Source of the DNA: CAVQHY01 sp963712465
GTDB taxonomy: Bacteria; Actinomycetota; Thermoleophilia; Gaiellales; Gaiellaceae
Length of the DNA stretch: 64,000 nucleotides
NCBI GenBank assembly: GCA_963712465.1
Contig: CAVQHY010000011.1
Location: forward strand, 106,072 to 170,071
Direction: 5' to 3'
The position numbers were made by a program, and so were the translations under genes. A model generated the notes under the pieces. It saw only the letters and a program-made list of their open reading frames with translations, did not search any database and had not been told where the DNA came from. Of this stretch, positions 49,730-59,768 are shown in pieces (position 1 is the stretch's first letter; each line of letters begins with the position of its first letter).

Positions 49730-50964
49730 TCGTCGGTGACCGTAGCAACCGCCCGCGGGGCGACCGCCGGGGATCCCTCGCGGCGGTCGGTCGGGAGCGC
49801 CAGGGCGAGGAGAAACGCGAGCCCGGCAAAGCCGGCGACGACCCAGAGAACGGCCGTCAAACCCGCGGAGTCGGCGAGCACGCCGAGGAGGGCGACCGTT
49901 GCGGCCCCGACACCGATGCCAACGCCGAGGACGACGCCGGCCGCGAAGCCCAGGTAGCGGGGAAGCGCGTTCTGCGCGATCACGACCAGCGGATAGAAGT
50001 TGCTCCCCTCGACGAGCCCGAGCGCGGCCATGACGACGAACGCTCCCTCGACGCCGACGAACGGCAGGAGAAGCGCGAGCGGCATGCCCAAGGCGAGCGA
50101 CCACACGACGACGCGCCTGAAGCCGAGCCGGTCGGCCAGCCGCCCGCCGACGAGCGTGCCGATCGCGCCGGCCACGAGCATCGTCGCCACCGCGGCGTTG
50201 CCGACCGCCTCGGTCGAGTCGAGCACGGCGACGACGTACAGCGGCACGAACGCCTGCAGGCCGAAGCCGACGACGACCCTGGCCGTCGCTGCGCCCGCGG
50301 CGAGCCCGAACGGCTTCCACTCGTTCGTCTGCGCCTCTCCAGGGAGGGTGGGCGGAGACGCGGCCGTGCCGCGGAACCGCTCGAGGTAGCCGAGACTCCA
50401 GAGCACGGCGACCCCGGCGGTCACGATCAAGGCGCCGACGATCGGGGTCCCGGACAGGCCGAACACGAGCACGACGGGCGTCGTCAGGATCGGCCCGAGC
50501 GCGAAGCCGATCGTCCCGCCGACGGCGAACACGCCCATCCCCGCCCCGCGACGCGCGGCCGAGACGTAGTTCGCGTAACGGACCGCTTCGGGGTGGAAGG
50601 CGGCGACGCCGAACCCGCCGACGAGCAGCGCCGCGGCGGTCGCCGGGTAGCTCTGCACGACGCCGGCCGCGCCGAGGCCGGCCCCGGCGACGAGAAGCCC
50701 CGTGGGCATCAGCCAGCCGGCACGCACGCGGTCGGCATAGAAGCCGAGCAGGGGCTGGAGGAGCGACGAGCCAAGGCTCGCCATGAGAAACAGCGCTCCC
50801 GCCTCGGCGTACGAGTAGCCGCGGTCGAGAACGAAGAACGGCAGCAGGGCCGGCACGCTCCCCTGGAACAGGTCAGCCGCGAGGTGGCCGCCCGAGAGCA
50901 CCCCGATCCCGCGACTGTCGACGCCGGCCGGCAGAAGCGCACGCACAAGACGGACGGGCACCAC
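49726..50964 (-). CDS. MFS transporter, FSR-like
   Basis: A 412-residue 12-helix transporter. The start GIGVLSGGHLAADLFQGSVP, then ALLPFFVLDRGYSYAEAG, and the loop LLGFYADRVRAGWLMPTGLL resemble the fosmidomycin-resistance (FSR) family. The central repeat contains LVGGRLADRLGFRRVVVWSL. It is upstream of the ferrochelatase and overlaps it, so it might carry a porphyrin or heme-related compound, but drug or metabolite efflux is equally possible. Confidence 0.85.
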   Translation of the reverse strand: MVPVRLVRALLPAGVDSRGIGVLSGGHLAADLFQGSVPALLPFFVLDRGYSYAEAGALFLMASLGSSLLQPLLGFYADRVRAGWLMPTGLLVAGAGLGAAGVVQSYPATAAALLVGGFGVAAFHPEAVRYANYVSAARRGAGMGVFAVGGTIGFALGPILTTPVVLVFGLSGTPIVGALIVTAGVAVLWSLGYLERFRGTAASPPTLPGEAQTNEWKPFGLAAGAATARVVVGFGLQAFVPLYVVAVLDSTEAVGNAAVATMLVAGAIGTLVGGRLADRLGFRRVVVWSLALGMPLALLLPFVGVEGAFVVMAALGLVEGSNFYPLVVIAQNALPRYLGFAAGVVLGVGIGVGAATVALLGVLADSAGLTAVLWVVAGFAGLAFLLALALPTDRREGSPAVAPRAVATVTDE

Positions 50965-51033
50965 TGGAGTCTAGGGCTCCCCCGACCCGATCCCGGGCTG
51001 CTCGTCGACGCCGGCCCGGTTAATGTCTACGCA

Positions 51034-52027
51034 GTGCAGATCCTGGTCGTGGGTGGGGCGGGCATGATCGGCCGCAAGCTCGTAGAGCGGCTCGCCCGCG
51101 ACGGTGTCGTCCGCGGCGAGCGCATCTCACACCTCTCCCTCGTCGACGTGGTCGAGCCGGCCGTTCCTGCCGATGCACCATTCGGCATCGACACTGTCGT
51201 CGCCGACCTGGCCGAGAACGGCGTTGCCCGCGATCTGGCCGCCGACCGTCCGGATCTGATCTTTCACCTCGCGGCGGTGCTGTCCGCCGAGGCGGAGGCC
51301 GAGCTCGAGAAGGGATACCGCGTGAACCTGGACGGTACGCGGCTCCTGCTCGACGCCGTCCGCCGCGTGGGGGGTGGTTACCGGCCCCGACTCGTCTTCG
51401 CCTCGTCGATCGCCGTGTTCGGCGCGCCGTTGCCCGACGTGATCGGCGACGAGCAGTGCACCGCGCCGCTGACGAGCTACGGCACGCAGAAGGCGATCGC
51501 CGAGCTGCTGCTGTCCGACTACACGCGCCGCGGCTTCGTCGACGGTGTCGGAGTCCGCCTGCCCACGATCTGCGTTCGCCCGGGCAGCCCCAACCGGGCG
51601 GCGTCGAGCTTCTTCTCGAGCATCATCCGCGAGCCGCTGAACGGGAAGGAGGCCGTGCTGCCGGTGCCGGACGACGTCCGTCACTGGCACGCGTCGCCGC
51701 GCGCGGCGGTCGGCTTCCTCGTCCACGCCGCCGGGCTCGAGAGCGCCGCGCTCGGCGACCGTAGGTGTCTGACGATGCCGGGTGTCTCGGCGACCGTGGC
51801 CGAGCAGATCGAGGCGCTGCGCAGCGTTGCCGGCGAGGAGGCCGTCCAATACATCCGTCGCGAGCCCGACGAGACGATCGCCCGGATCGTCGCCGGGCTG
51901 GCCGCGCAGCTTCGACGCGCGGCGTGCGCTCGAGCTCGGCTTCGAGGCTGAAGCAGACTTCGACGAAATCGTGCGCGTCTACGTCGAGGACGAGCTCGGC
52001 GGCCGTATCCGAGGGGCGCCCGGGTGA
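51034..52027 (+). CDS. DenD-like NAD-dependent epimerase/dehydrogenase (one-base frameshift)
   Basis: About 330 residues of an extended short-chain dehydrogenase, closest to D-erythronate dehydrogenase. The Rossmann motif QILVVGGAGMIGRKLVERLA opens it; the catalytic tyrosine is in SYGTQKAIAELLLSDYTRRG, and RLPTICVRPGSPNRAASSFF follows. Near 51896-51898 an extra G in a GGG run throws the frame off and gives a false end at 51951. Removing it restores WPRSFDARRALELGFEAEAD, then FDEIVRVYVEDELGG, and a stop at 52025-52027 that overlaps the next gene as GTGA. That restored coupling strongly suggests an indel error in the sequence. GTG start at 51034. Confidence 0.85.
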
Positions 52028-52767
52028 CGGGGATCGCGCTGGTCACGGGCGCCGGCAGCGGCATCGGCCGGGCTGCGGCGGTCGCCCTGGCCGAAGCCGG
52101 CTTCACCGTCGTCCTCGCGGGCCGGCGGCCGGAGCCGCTTGAGGCAGCCGCGGCGGAGGCGGGCAACGGCGCAATGCCCGTGACCTGTGACGTCCGCGAG
52201 CCGGAGTCGGTGTCGGCGCTCTTCGCCGAGGTCGAGACGAGGTTCGGACGGCTCGACCTCCTCTTCAACAACGCAGGCATCGGCGCACCCGCAGTGGCGC
52301 TCGAGGAGCTCACCGTCGAGCAATGGGCCTCCGTGGTCGAGACCAACCTCACCGGCACGTTCCTGTGCACACAGGAGGCCTTCCGGCTGATGAAGCGCCA
52401 GTCGCCGCGCGGCGGGCGCATCATCAACAACGGCTCGCTCTCGGCCAGCGTGCCCCGTCCCAACTCCGCGCCTTATACGGCGACGAAGCACGCGATCACG
52501 GGGCTGACACGGTCGACGTCGCTCGACGGCCGCGCGTACGACATCGCCTGCGGCCAGATCGACATCGGCAACGCCGCCACCCCGCTCGCCGAGCGGATGA
52601 GCACGACCGGCGTCCCACAGGCCCACGGTACGATCGAGCGCGAGCCGACGATCGACCCCGCCCACGTCGCGCGTGCGGTCGTCTATATGGCGACCTTGCC
52701 GCTCGATGCCAACGTCCAGTTCATGACCGTGATGGCGACGAAGATGCCGTTCATCGGCCGCGGTTAG
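52024..52767 (+). CDS. Short-chain dehydrogenase/reductase
   Basis: A 247-residue classical SDR. Cofactor motif ALVTGAGSGIGRAAAVALAE, NNAG at LLFNNAGIGAPAVALEEL, and the catalytic Ser-Tyr-Lys in NNGSLSASVPRPNSAPYTAT followed by KHAITGLTRS. It is translationally coupled to the DenD-like gene, so the two likely act in one sugar-acid or polyol catabolic route, though the substrate is not fixed by sequence. Confidence 0.9.
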   Translation: MTGIALVTGAGSGIGRAAAVALAEAGFTVVLAGRRPEPLEAAAAEAGNGAMPVTCDVREPESVSALFAEVETRFGRLDLLFNNAGIGAPAVALEELTVEQWASVVETNLTGTFLCTQEAFRLMKRQSPRGGRIINNGSLSASVPRPNSAPYTATKHAITGLTRSTSLDGRAYDIACGQIDIGNAATPLAERMSTTGVPQAHGTIEREPTIDPAHVARAVVYMATLPLDANVQFMTVMATKMPFIGRG

Positions 52768-52806
52768 GCCGACACCACGGCAGACGCCCCCGCTTGCCAT
52801 CGTGTC

Positions 52807-53109
52807 TCACGAGGTGGGTCTGTTGCCGGTTCGCTCGGCCCAGTCGCGCCTTGCCTCTTCTTCCATCTGCTCCAGGCGTGTGTAGTAGTCGGGGAACTCG
52901 TTCAGGTGTGCGAGCGCGATCTTTGCGGTGACATGCGGGTCGTCGTCGCTGACGTTGGTGACCGAGTCGTGCAGACCATGTTCGAGTTCGACGTTCATTC
53001 CGATGCGGAACTGCTCGACATCGAACGGCGACGTCGCCCAATCGATCCCGATCTGTTCGCCGATCACGCGAGCGTCGTCGGCCGTGAAGCTCTTGCCGGT
53101 CTCAGACAC
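52807..53109 (-). CDS. DUF5661-like small protein
   Basis: A 100-residue protein from GTG at 53109, which overlaps the stop of the next gene upstream. FTADDARVIGEQIGIDWATS, FDVEQFRIGMNVELEHGLHD and VTAKIALAHLNEFPDYYTRL match DUF5661, a short family found in many bacteria and some phages. Function unknown. Codon use fits the actinobacterial part. Confidence 0.75.
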   Translation of the reverse strand: MSETGKSFTADDARVIGEQIGIDWATSPFDVEQFRIGMNVELEHGLHDSVTNVSDDDPHVTAKIALAHLNEFPDYYTRLEQMEEEARRDWAERTGNRPTS

Positions 53110-53338
53110 GTGTCTTCTCCTTCCCCTTGGCGACGAGGCGTTCGGCGCGCCGCTTGATCCCGCGCAGCATCTTCTGCTCCATAACGAGCGATCCCAGGCC
53201 GGGCTGGTGAACGTGGCGGTCGTCACGGTCGACGACGTGGATCTCCGCCTCGTCGTGGTCGAAGCGGCTGCACAGCCGGTTGGCGGTCATCGTCCCGCCG
53301 GCTCCGCGGACGAGGATCACGATCTGCTTCCTCGCCAT
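53102..53338 (-). pseudogene. N-terminal remnant of a sulfide:quinone reductase-like flavoprotein
   Basis: A 78-residue frame with a perfect AGGAGG upstream of ATG 53338. It begins RKQIVILVRGAGGTMTANRL and EIHVVDRDDRHVHQPGL, the first ~45 residues of an SQR/NDH-2-type FAD protein, with the glycine fingerprint disturbed. It then jumps to a basic tail (KMLRGIKRRAERLVAKGKEK) with no catalytic part, where relatives have about 400 residues. Either decayed or a short derived protein. Its stop overlaps the start of the DUF5661 gene. Confidence 0.6.
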
Positions 53339-53343
53339 CTGCA

Positions 53344-53950
53344 GCACCTCCTGGTCTGTGCGAACAGGCTCACAGCGGCAAGGCCAGGTGCCATCCGCGG
53401 CCACGGTGCGTAGCGAGTCGTAAGAAACGACTGCGGCGGCGGCCGCCGCCACGATCGCCAGGACAAGTGCGGCCGCCATGTAGCCATGCCGTCGGCCCTG
53501 CCGGTCCTTGGCCGGGTTCCCGGCGAACGGCGCCGCCGCCGTCGCGTTCGGGCTTCCGGGCGCGGACATTTGCACCTGCGGTTGCTGCTCGAATTCGGCG
53601 AAGTGCGGCTCCGGCGCCGGCGCGTCGCGCACGAACTTGCGTTCGGGCGGCGTGACATGTTCCGCGGCCGGCGCTCGAGTTGTCGCTCGAATACACGGAG
53701 GAGCTGCTCGTCGACGTCCCCGGGTTGGGCCTCGAGCGGGATGCTCGGCGCCGGCGTACGCGGGCCCGAGAGGTAGGCGCCGCACCGGTAGCAGTGCGCG
53801 TCGGTCACGTTGTTGACGGCGCCGCACTTGCAGAGCATCAGGTGCAGCGGCGATCCACACTCGTTGCAGTACTTCGCGCCGGCGGGATTTTCGGTGATCG
53901 CAGAAAGAACAGCTGGAAGGGAGCATTGGTGCGACCTTGCTACGGCTCAT
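53344..53950 (-). CDS. Zinc-ribbon membrane protein (at least two frameshifts)
   Basis: A good AAGGGAGG precedes ATG 53950. Joining frames gives a start SRSKVAPMLP, then ITENPAGAKYCNECGSPLHL and CKCGAVNNVTDAHCYRCGAY, i.e. two CxxC zinc ribbons, then QLLRVFERQLE, a Pro/Glu-rich linker (PAAEHVTPPERKFVRDAPAP), and one membrane helix (YMAAALVLAIVAAAAAAVVS). Frame changes occur near 53,923 and about 53,690. The end is uncertain because the last frame runs into the next gene. Last gene I assign to the actinobacterial part. Confidence 0.55.
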
Positions 53951-54100
53951 GAGGCGACCTCCCTTCTCCTCTATAGCACGCCCTCGGCATTTCGGTAGTT
54001 ACAGCGGCCGCAATATTGCGGCAACCATTCGGGGATGAAGGGGCCGGTCGATTATGGCGAGGCCGCGAAGCCGAGCCCGCGCTGGGGGCGACGCTCCGCG
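53951..54100. other. Probable junction between two source genomes
   Basis: To the left all genes look actinobacterial; to the right all genes look Gram-negative and are full of frameshifts. The gap contains a perfect 16-base palindrome GCCGCAATATTGCGGC (54008-54023) that overlaps a NotI-type GCGGCCGC. The right side continues straight into the 3' end of a truncated gene. No insertion sequence or tRNA marks the border, which argues for mis-assembly over transfer. Confidence 0.6.
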
Positions 54101-54679
54101 CTAGCGCCGGAAGCCCCCGCCGAAGCGCCCGCCGAAACCGCCGCCGCCGGCGAAACGGCTGCCGAGCCCGCCGCCTTCGCGCCACTGGTTGAACTGCTGC
54201 TGGCGCTGGTCGCCCTGGGTCCGCGCGAAGCGGTCCTGGTCGAGCTGCTGGCCCGAGTCGCTGTTCGCGAAGCGCTGCTGCTGGGTCCCGCTGCCGCCCT
54301 GCCCGAACCGCTGCTGCGCGCCGCCGGGGGACTGGCTCGCCGCCCGGTCCGCCGACGGCGAGGCGGGCGTGCTGCCCGGCGGCGTGTTCTGCGTCGGCCG
54401 CGTCACCGAGTTCCACGAGCCGTCGTCGCACTTCTGCCAGCCGTCCGACGTGTGGCGGTACACGTTGCCGTCGGCGCCGGCGTAGACGTCGCCGCCGGGC
54501 CCCTTGGCCACCCCGGCGTTGTTGCCGCCGGCGCCCCTGACGCCCGCGCCTTCCGCTCCGCTCGTCGAGCGGAACGCGCCTGCGGACCCTTGGGCGTTCG
54601 ACTGGCTGCGCGTGTCGACCGTCTGGTTCGGGCCGCTCACCTGGCTCGAGCCCCAGCGGCCGTACCTATCATCGCGGAC
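54101..54679 (-). pseudogene. C-terminal fragment of a proteobacterial Gly/Gln-rich YG-repeat protein
   Basis: About 190 residues lacking any start: DDRYGRWGSSQVSGPNQTVD, GPGGDVYAGADGNVYRHTSD, GWQKCDDGSWNSVTRPTQN, then a Gln/Arg-rich stretch and a GGGFGGRFGGGFRR end. Proteobacteria have longer exported proteins with this RYGRWGS...GNVYR...GWQK order, and only their C-terminal third is seen here. It begins directly at the stop of the CoxL-like gene, with no signal peptide or start codon, so it is a broken piece. Confidence 0.65.
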
Positions 54680-54681
54680 CT

Positions 54682-57035
54682 TCAGGGTTTGTCCCCCCGC
54701 AGCGCCTGCCACACGCGCTGCGGGCTCGCCGGCATGTCGAAGTGCCGGATGCCGCGCTCGGCGAGCGCATCGACCACCGCGTTCATCACCGAGACGAGCG
54801 CGCCCGCGCAGCCGGCCTCGCCGCAGCCTTTCGCCCCGAGCGGGTTCGATGTCGCGGGCACCTCGTGGCTGGCGAAGCCGATCGCGTTCGGCGTGTCGCT
54901 CGCGCGCGGCAGCGCGTAGTCCATGAACGAGCCGGTGAGCAGCTGCCCGGTCTCGTCGTAGATCACCGTCTCCATGAACGCCTGGCCGATGCCCTGCACC
55001 ACGCCGCCGTGCACCTGGCCCTCGACCAGCAGCGGGTTCACGATCGTGCCGAAATCGTTCACCGAGCTGTAGCGCACGACCTCGACGTTGCCGGTCTCGG
55101 GGTCGATCTCGACCTCGGCGACGTGGCAGCCGTTCGGGAACGCCGACGGAATCACCTCGGTGACGTGCGTGACGTCCAGGGTCTTCGGCAGCCCCTCGGG
55201 CACCGCCATGCCGGCGCGCAGCTTCGCGGCGAGCTCCATCAGGCCGATGGCGCGGTCGGTGCCCGCGACGACGAAGCGCCCGGCGCGGAATTCGATGTCG
55301 CTCGCCGCGGCCTCGAGCGCCACGCCCGCGAGCTGCCGGCCGCGCTCGATCACCAGATCGGAGGCCTGCACGATCGCCGCCCCGCTCATCATCATCGAGC
55401 GCGAGCCGCCGGTGCCGGCGCCGAACACCACCTCGTCGCTGTCGCTTTGCGCGAGGCGGATCTTGTCGAAGGGGATGCCCAGGCGCGAGCAGAGCACCTG
55501 CGCGAAGGGCGCCGCGTGCCCCTGGCCGTAGTCGAGCGTGCCGGTGACGAGCGTCACGCTGCCGTCGGCCTCGAAGCGCAACGCGCCGCTTTCCTTGTTG
55601 GGCGGCGCGGTCACTTCGAGGTAGCTGCCGATGCCGATGCCGCGCAGCCGCCCGCGCTTCCGGCTCTCGGCCTTGCGCTGCTCGAACCCGGCCCAGTCGG
55701 CGGCAACCAGCGCTTCTTCGAACACCGCGCCGAAGTCGCCGCTGTCGTAGACCATGTCGGAGGCCGCCTTGAACGGAATCTCCTCGGGCCGGATGTGGTT
55801 GCGCCGGCGCAGCTCGAGCCGGTCGATGCCCATCTCGCGCGCCGCGGTGTCGATCAGGCGCTCCATGTAGTAGTTCGCCTCGGGGCGCCCGGCGCCGCGG
55901 TACGCGCTCACCGGCGACGTGTTGGTGAACATGATCTTCGACGACACCTCGATGAGCGGCGTGCGGTACACGCCCGGCGTGTTCTTCACCGCGTTCATCG
56001 TCGCCATCAGCGGGCCGACCACGCCGAGGTAGGCGCCGACGTTGCCGTAGCCGTGCACCCGCAGCGCCAGGAACCTGCCGTCCTTGTCGAGCGCGAGCTC
56101 GGCGGTCATCTCGTGGTCGCGCCCGTGGTGGTCGGAGACGAAGCTCCCCGAGCGCTCGTCGGTCCACTTCACCGGCCGGCCGAGCGCGCGCGCCGCGTGC
56201 GCGAGCGGCACGTGCTCGGGATAGATCGAGGCCTTCATGCCGAAGGAGCCGCCGACGTTGTAGGTGAGGATCCGCACCTTCTCCGCGGGCACGCCGAGAA
56301 TCTCGGCGAGCTGGCCCTTCATCGAAAACACGCCCTGGCTCGGCGTGGTGAGCGTGAAGCGCCCGCTCGCCTTGTCGTAGGCGCAGAGCGCCGTGCGCGG
56401 CTCCATCGCCGCCACCACCACGCGCGTGTTGCGAATCGGGAGCCTGGTCACGTGCGCCGCGCCGGCGAAGGCCGCGGCGACCTTCTCCGGCGTCGCCGAA
56501 GTGGAAATCGCACGCCACGTTGCCCGGCACGTCGTCGTAGAGCTGCGGCGCGCCCTCGCGCGCCGCCTCGCTCGCGAGCGACACCGCGGGCAGCGGCTCG
56601 ATGTCGAGCTCGATCGCCTCGCCCGCGTCCTTCGCCTGCACGATACGTCTCGGCCACCACGCACGCCACCGGGTCGCCGACGAAGCGCACCTTCCCGGAC
56701 GTGAGCGAGCGCCGCTCGGGCTTCTTCATCGGCGTGCCGTCGCGGTTGACGAGCGGCACGATGCACTTGTGCGAGCCGTAGGCGGCGAGGTCCTCGGCCG
56801 TGTACACCGCGAGCACGCCCGGCATCGCCTTCGCCGCGGCAGTGTTCACCGTGCGCAGGATGCCGTGCGCGTGCGGGCTCCTCACGATGTAGGCGTAGGC
56901 CTGCCCGGGCTCGTTCAGGTCGTCGGTGTAGCGGCCCTCGCCGCGCAGCAGCACCGGGTCTTCGGTGCGCAGCACGGGCTGGCCGACGCCGTACTTGGCA
57001 AGCGAAAGGGCGTCGGCTTGGCTGCGATCGTTCAT
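54682..57035 (-). CDS. CoxL/xanthine dehydrogenase-like molybdopterin subunit (two frameshifts)
   Basis: About 784 residues after joining three frames (breaks near 56,642 and 56,495). Start ATG 57035: SLAKYGVGQPVLRTEDPVLL, then YTDDLNEPGQAYAYIVRSPH. Molybdenum-site motifs: NVGGSFGMKASIYPEHV, AYRGAGRPEANYYMERLI (form II CO-dehydrogenase-like) and the catalytic Glu in NPLGAKGCGEAGCAGALVS. The large subunit hydroxylates an aromatic or other substrate and normally needs CoxM (FAD) and CoxS (2Fe-2S) partners, which are not adjacent. Downstream of a CaiB-like gene on the same strand. Gene content is proteobacterial. Confidence 0.82.
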
Positions 57036-57123
57036 GGCGGGTGTGGGCGGGAAAGGGAAAGGAGGGCCGATTATTGCATTCGCGGCCCGCCGCCCGGGCG
57101 CCGCGAGGCACGGAGATCGTCGT

Positions 57124-58276
57124 CTAGCGCGCGAACCCGACCCCGAGCGCTGCGAGCCGTTCGATCTCGGCCGGCGAGAACCCCCAGTCGGCGAGCGCCT
57201 CCCGGCCGAGCGCGCCGCGCTCGGGCGGCGGGCGCGACACCGCGCCGGGCGTGCCCGAGAAGCGCGGCGCCGGGCGCGGGCTGCTCGACGCCGCCCACCG
57301 CTGACGTGACCCGCCGCGCGCGACGTTGTGCGGATGCGCGCGCGCCTCGGAGAAGGTGAGCACCGGCGCGAAGCACGCGTCCGAGCCCTCGAACACGCGG
57401 CTCCACTCGTCGCGCGTCTTCGAGCGGAACGCCGTCGCGAAGCGGCGCCGGAGCTCGGGCCAGCCGCTGCGGTCGTGCTGCGCGGGCAGCTTCTCGCGCG
57501 CGAGGCCGAGACGCTCCAGCAGCTCGTCGTAGAACTTCGCCTCGATCGCGCCGATCGCGACGAACTTCCCGTCGCTCGTCTCGTACGCGTCGTACCACGG
57601 CGCGCCCGAGTCGAGCACGTTGTCGCCGCGGGTCTCGGTCCACTTCTTCTCGTGCAGCATCCCCGAGAACATCGCGGCGAGGACGGACGCGCCTTCGACC
57701 ATCGCCGCATCCACGACCTGGCCCTTGCCGGTGCGCTGCGCGGCGAGCAGCCCGGAGGCGATGCCGAACGCGAGCAGCATCCCGCCGCCGCCGTAGTCGC
57801 CGACGAGGTTGAGCGGCGGCACCGGCGCCTCGCCCTTTCGTCCGATGGCGTGGAGCACGCCCGAGAGCGCGATGTAGTTGATGTCGTGTCCGGCGCGCGG
57901 CGCGAGCGGGCCGTCCTGGCCCCAGCCGGTCATGCGGCCATAGACGAGCTTCGGATTCGCGGCGAGCAGGACGTCCGGGCCGAGGCCGAGGCGCTCCATC
58001 ACGCCCGGCCGGAAGCCCTCGATCAGCGCATCGGCTCGTCTGCGCGAGCATGACGGCAGCGGCGACGCCGTCCTTCGCCTTGAGGTCCAGGGTGACCGAG
58101 CGTCGGCCGCGCAGCGTGACGTCGTACGCGCGCTGCCGCCCGAAGCCGAGGCCGGGATCGCTCGGCCGGTCGACGAGCAGCACGTCGGCGCCCATGTCGG
58201 CGAGCATCATCCCGCAGAACGGGCCCGGCCCGATCGCCTCGAACTCCAGGACGCGTATGCCGCTCAGGGGGCCCAT
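57124..58276 (-). CDS. CaiB/BaiF-family CoA transferase or racemase (about three frameshifts)
   Basis: About 385 residues when joined. N-terminus GPLSGIRVLEFEAIGPGPFC and MMLADMGADVLLVDRPSDPG in one frame, then MERLGLGPDVLLAANPKLVY and GRMTGWGQDGPLAPRAGHDI with the GGGGMLLAFGIASGLLAAQR block in another. Breaks are near 58,037 and around 57,285-57,310. Most similar in order to alpha-methylacyl-CoA racemase. It would move CoA between acids or epimerise branched acyl-CoA. Sits 10 bases after the outer-membrane channel gene. Confidence 0.82.
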
Positions 58277-58286
58277 GTGCAGGATC

Positions 58287-59768
58287 TCATTGCGCCGGCG
58301 CCGCCGCCTTCTCGTCTTCGGGGGACAGGGTGCCGGCGATCGGCTGCGGCGAGAGCTCGTCCGCCTTGTCGACCCAGCCGCCGCCGAGCGCCTGGTAGAT
58401 GGCGACGTACGACGCGTAGAGCTGCGCGCGGATGGTGGCCTGGTTCAGCTCGGCCGGGAAGAGCTGCTGCTCGGCCTGCAGCACGGTCGTGTAGGACGTG
58501 TAGCCGCCGTCGAACTGCAGCCGCGCGAGCTTCGCGTACTCGGAGAGCGCCTTGACCAGCCGGTTCTGGGCCTCGAGCTGCTCGCCGAGCTTCTGGTTCG
58601 CGACGAGCGCGTTCTCCACGTTGCCGAACGCGTTCTGGATCGCGAGCTGGTAGGAGGCGAGCGCCGCCTTCTGCCCGGCCTCGGCCTGCGCGACCTGCCC
58701 GGAGATCGCCCCGCCGGTGAAGATCGGGCCGAGGATCGAGCCGCCGTAGCTCCAGACGCGCGACGATCCCTGGAAGAGATCGTTGAGCTGGGTGCTCGCC
58801 CCGCCGTACGCGCCGGTGAGCGAGATGGTCGGGAAGTACTGCGCCTTCGCGGCGCCGATCTGCGCGTTGGCGGCGATCGAGCGTCTGCTCGGCCTGCATG
58901 AGGTCCGGACGCCGCTCGAGGAGCTGCGACGGGAGCCCGGCCGGCACCGCCGGGAGCGCGAGCGCGCTCAGCGCCTTGCCGCGCTTGATCGGACCGGGAT
59001 TGCGGCCGAGCAGGATCGAGAGCGCGGTCTCGGTCTGCGCGATCTGGTTCTCGATCACCGGGATCTGCGCCGCCGCGGTCTCGTACTGCGAGCGCGCCTG
59101 CTCGACGTTCATGCGCGAGACCTGGCCGTACTTGAACTGGAGCTCGAACAGCTTGACCGTCTCGCCGTACGCGCCGAGCGTGCGCTTCGCGGTCGCGAGC
59201 TGCTCGTCGAGGCCGAGGAGCTGCAGGTAGGTCGAAGCGGTCGAGGCGACGAGCGACAGCACCACGCCGCGGCGCGCCTCGTCGGTGGCGAGGAGGCTGG
59301 CGCGCGCCGACTCGGTGAGGCGCCGGATGCGTCCCCACAGGTCGATCTCCCAGCTCGCGGTGGCGATCACGGAATAGCTGGTGAATTCCTGGCTGCCGAT
59401 CCCGGCGGCCCGCGTGCCGGCGAACGGGTTGGTGCGCTGGCGCGCGCCGTCGCCCTGGTAGCCGAGCTGCGGGAAGAGCGGCGAGCGCGTGGTGGTGAGC
59501 ACGCCCGCGGCCTGCTCGACGTTGGCGACCGCGACCTCGATGTTCTTGTTGTGGGCGAGCGCCTCGACGATGTAGTTGTCGAGCACCGGGTCGCCGAACT
59601 GCTTCCACCACTCGGTGTCGCGGCGGTCTGCGCGACCGACTTCGGCTCGTAGCGGAAGGCGTCCGGCGTCGGCACCTCCGGCCGCTGGTAGTCGGGGCCG
59701 ACCATGCAGCCGGCGAGCGCGGCGGCGCAGCGCGATCGCCGTCGGCGCACCGATCGCCCGCTGCGCAT
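58287..59768 (-). CDS. RND-type outer-membrane efflux channel, OprM/NodT-like (frameshifted)
   Basis: About 490 residues across three frames (breaks near 59,625 and 58,882, perhaps more near the start). Lipobox region ALAGCMVGPDYQRPEVPTPD, then WWKQFGDPVLDNYIVEALAH, SWEIDLWGRIRRLTESARAS, LQFKYGQVSRMNVEQARSQY, and the repeat half ending ALGGGWVDKADELSPQPIAG. It forms the trimeric tunnel through an outer membrane. An actinobacterium without an outer membrane has no use for it, a main reason to doubt that this region belongs with the left part. ATG overlaps the pump stop (TGATG). Confidence 0.85.
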
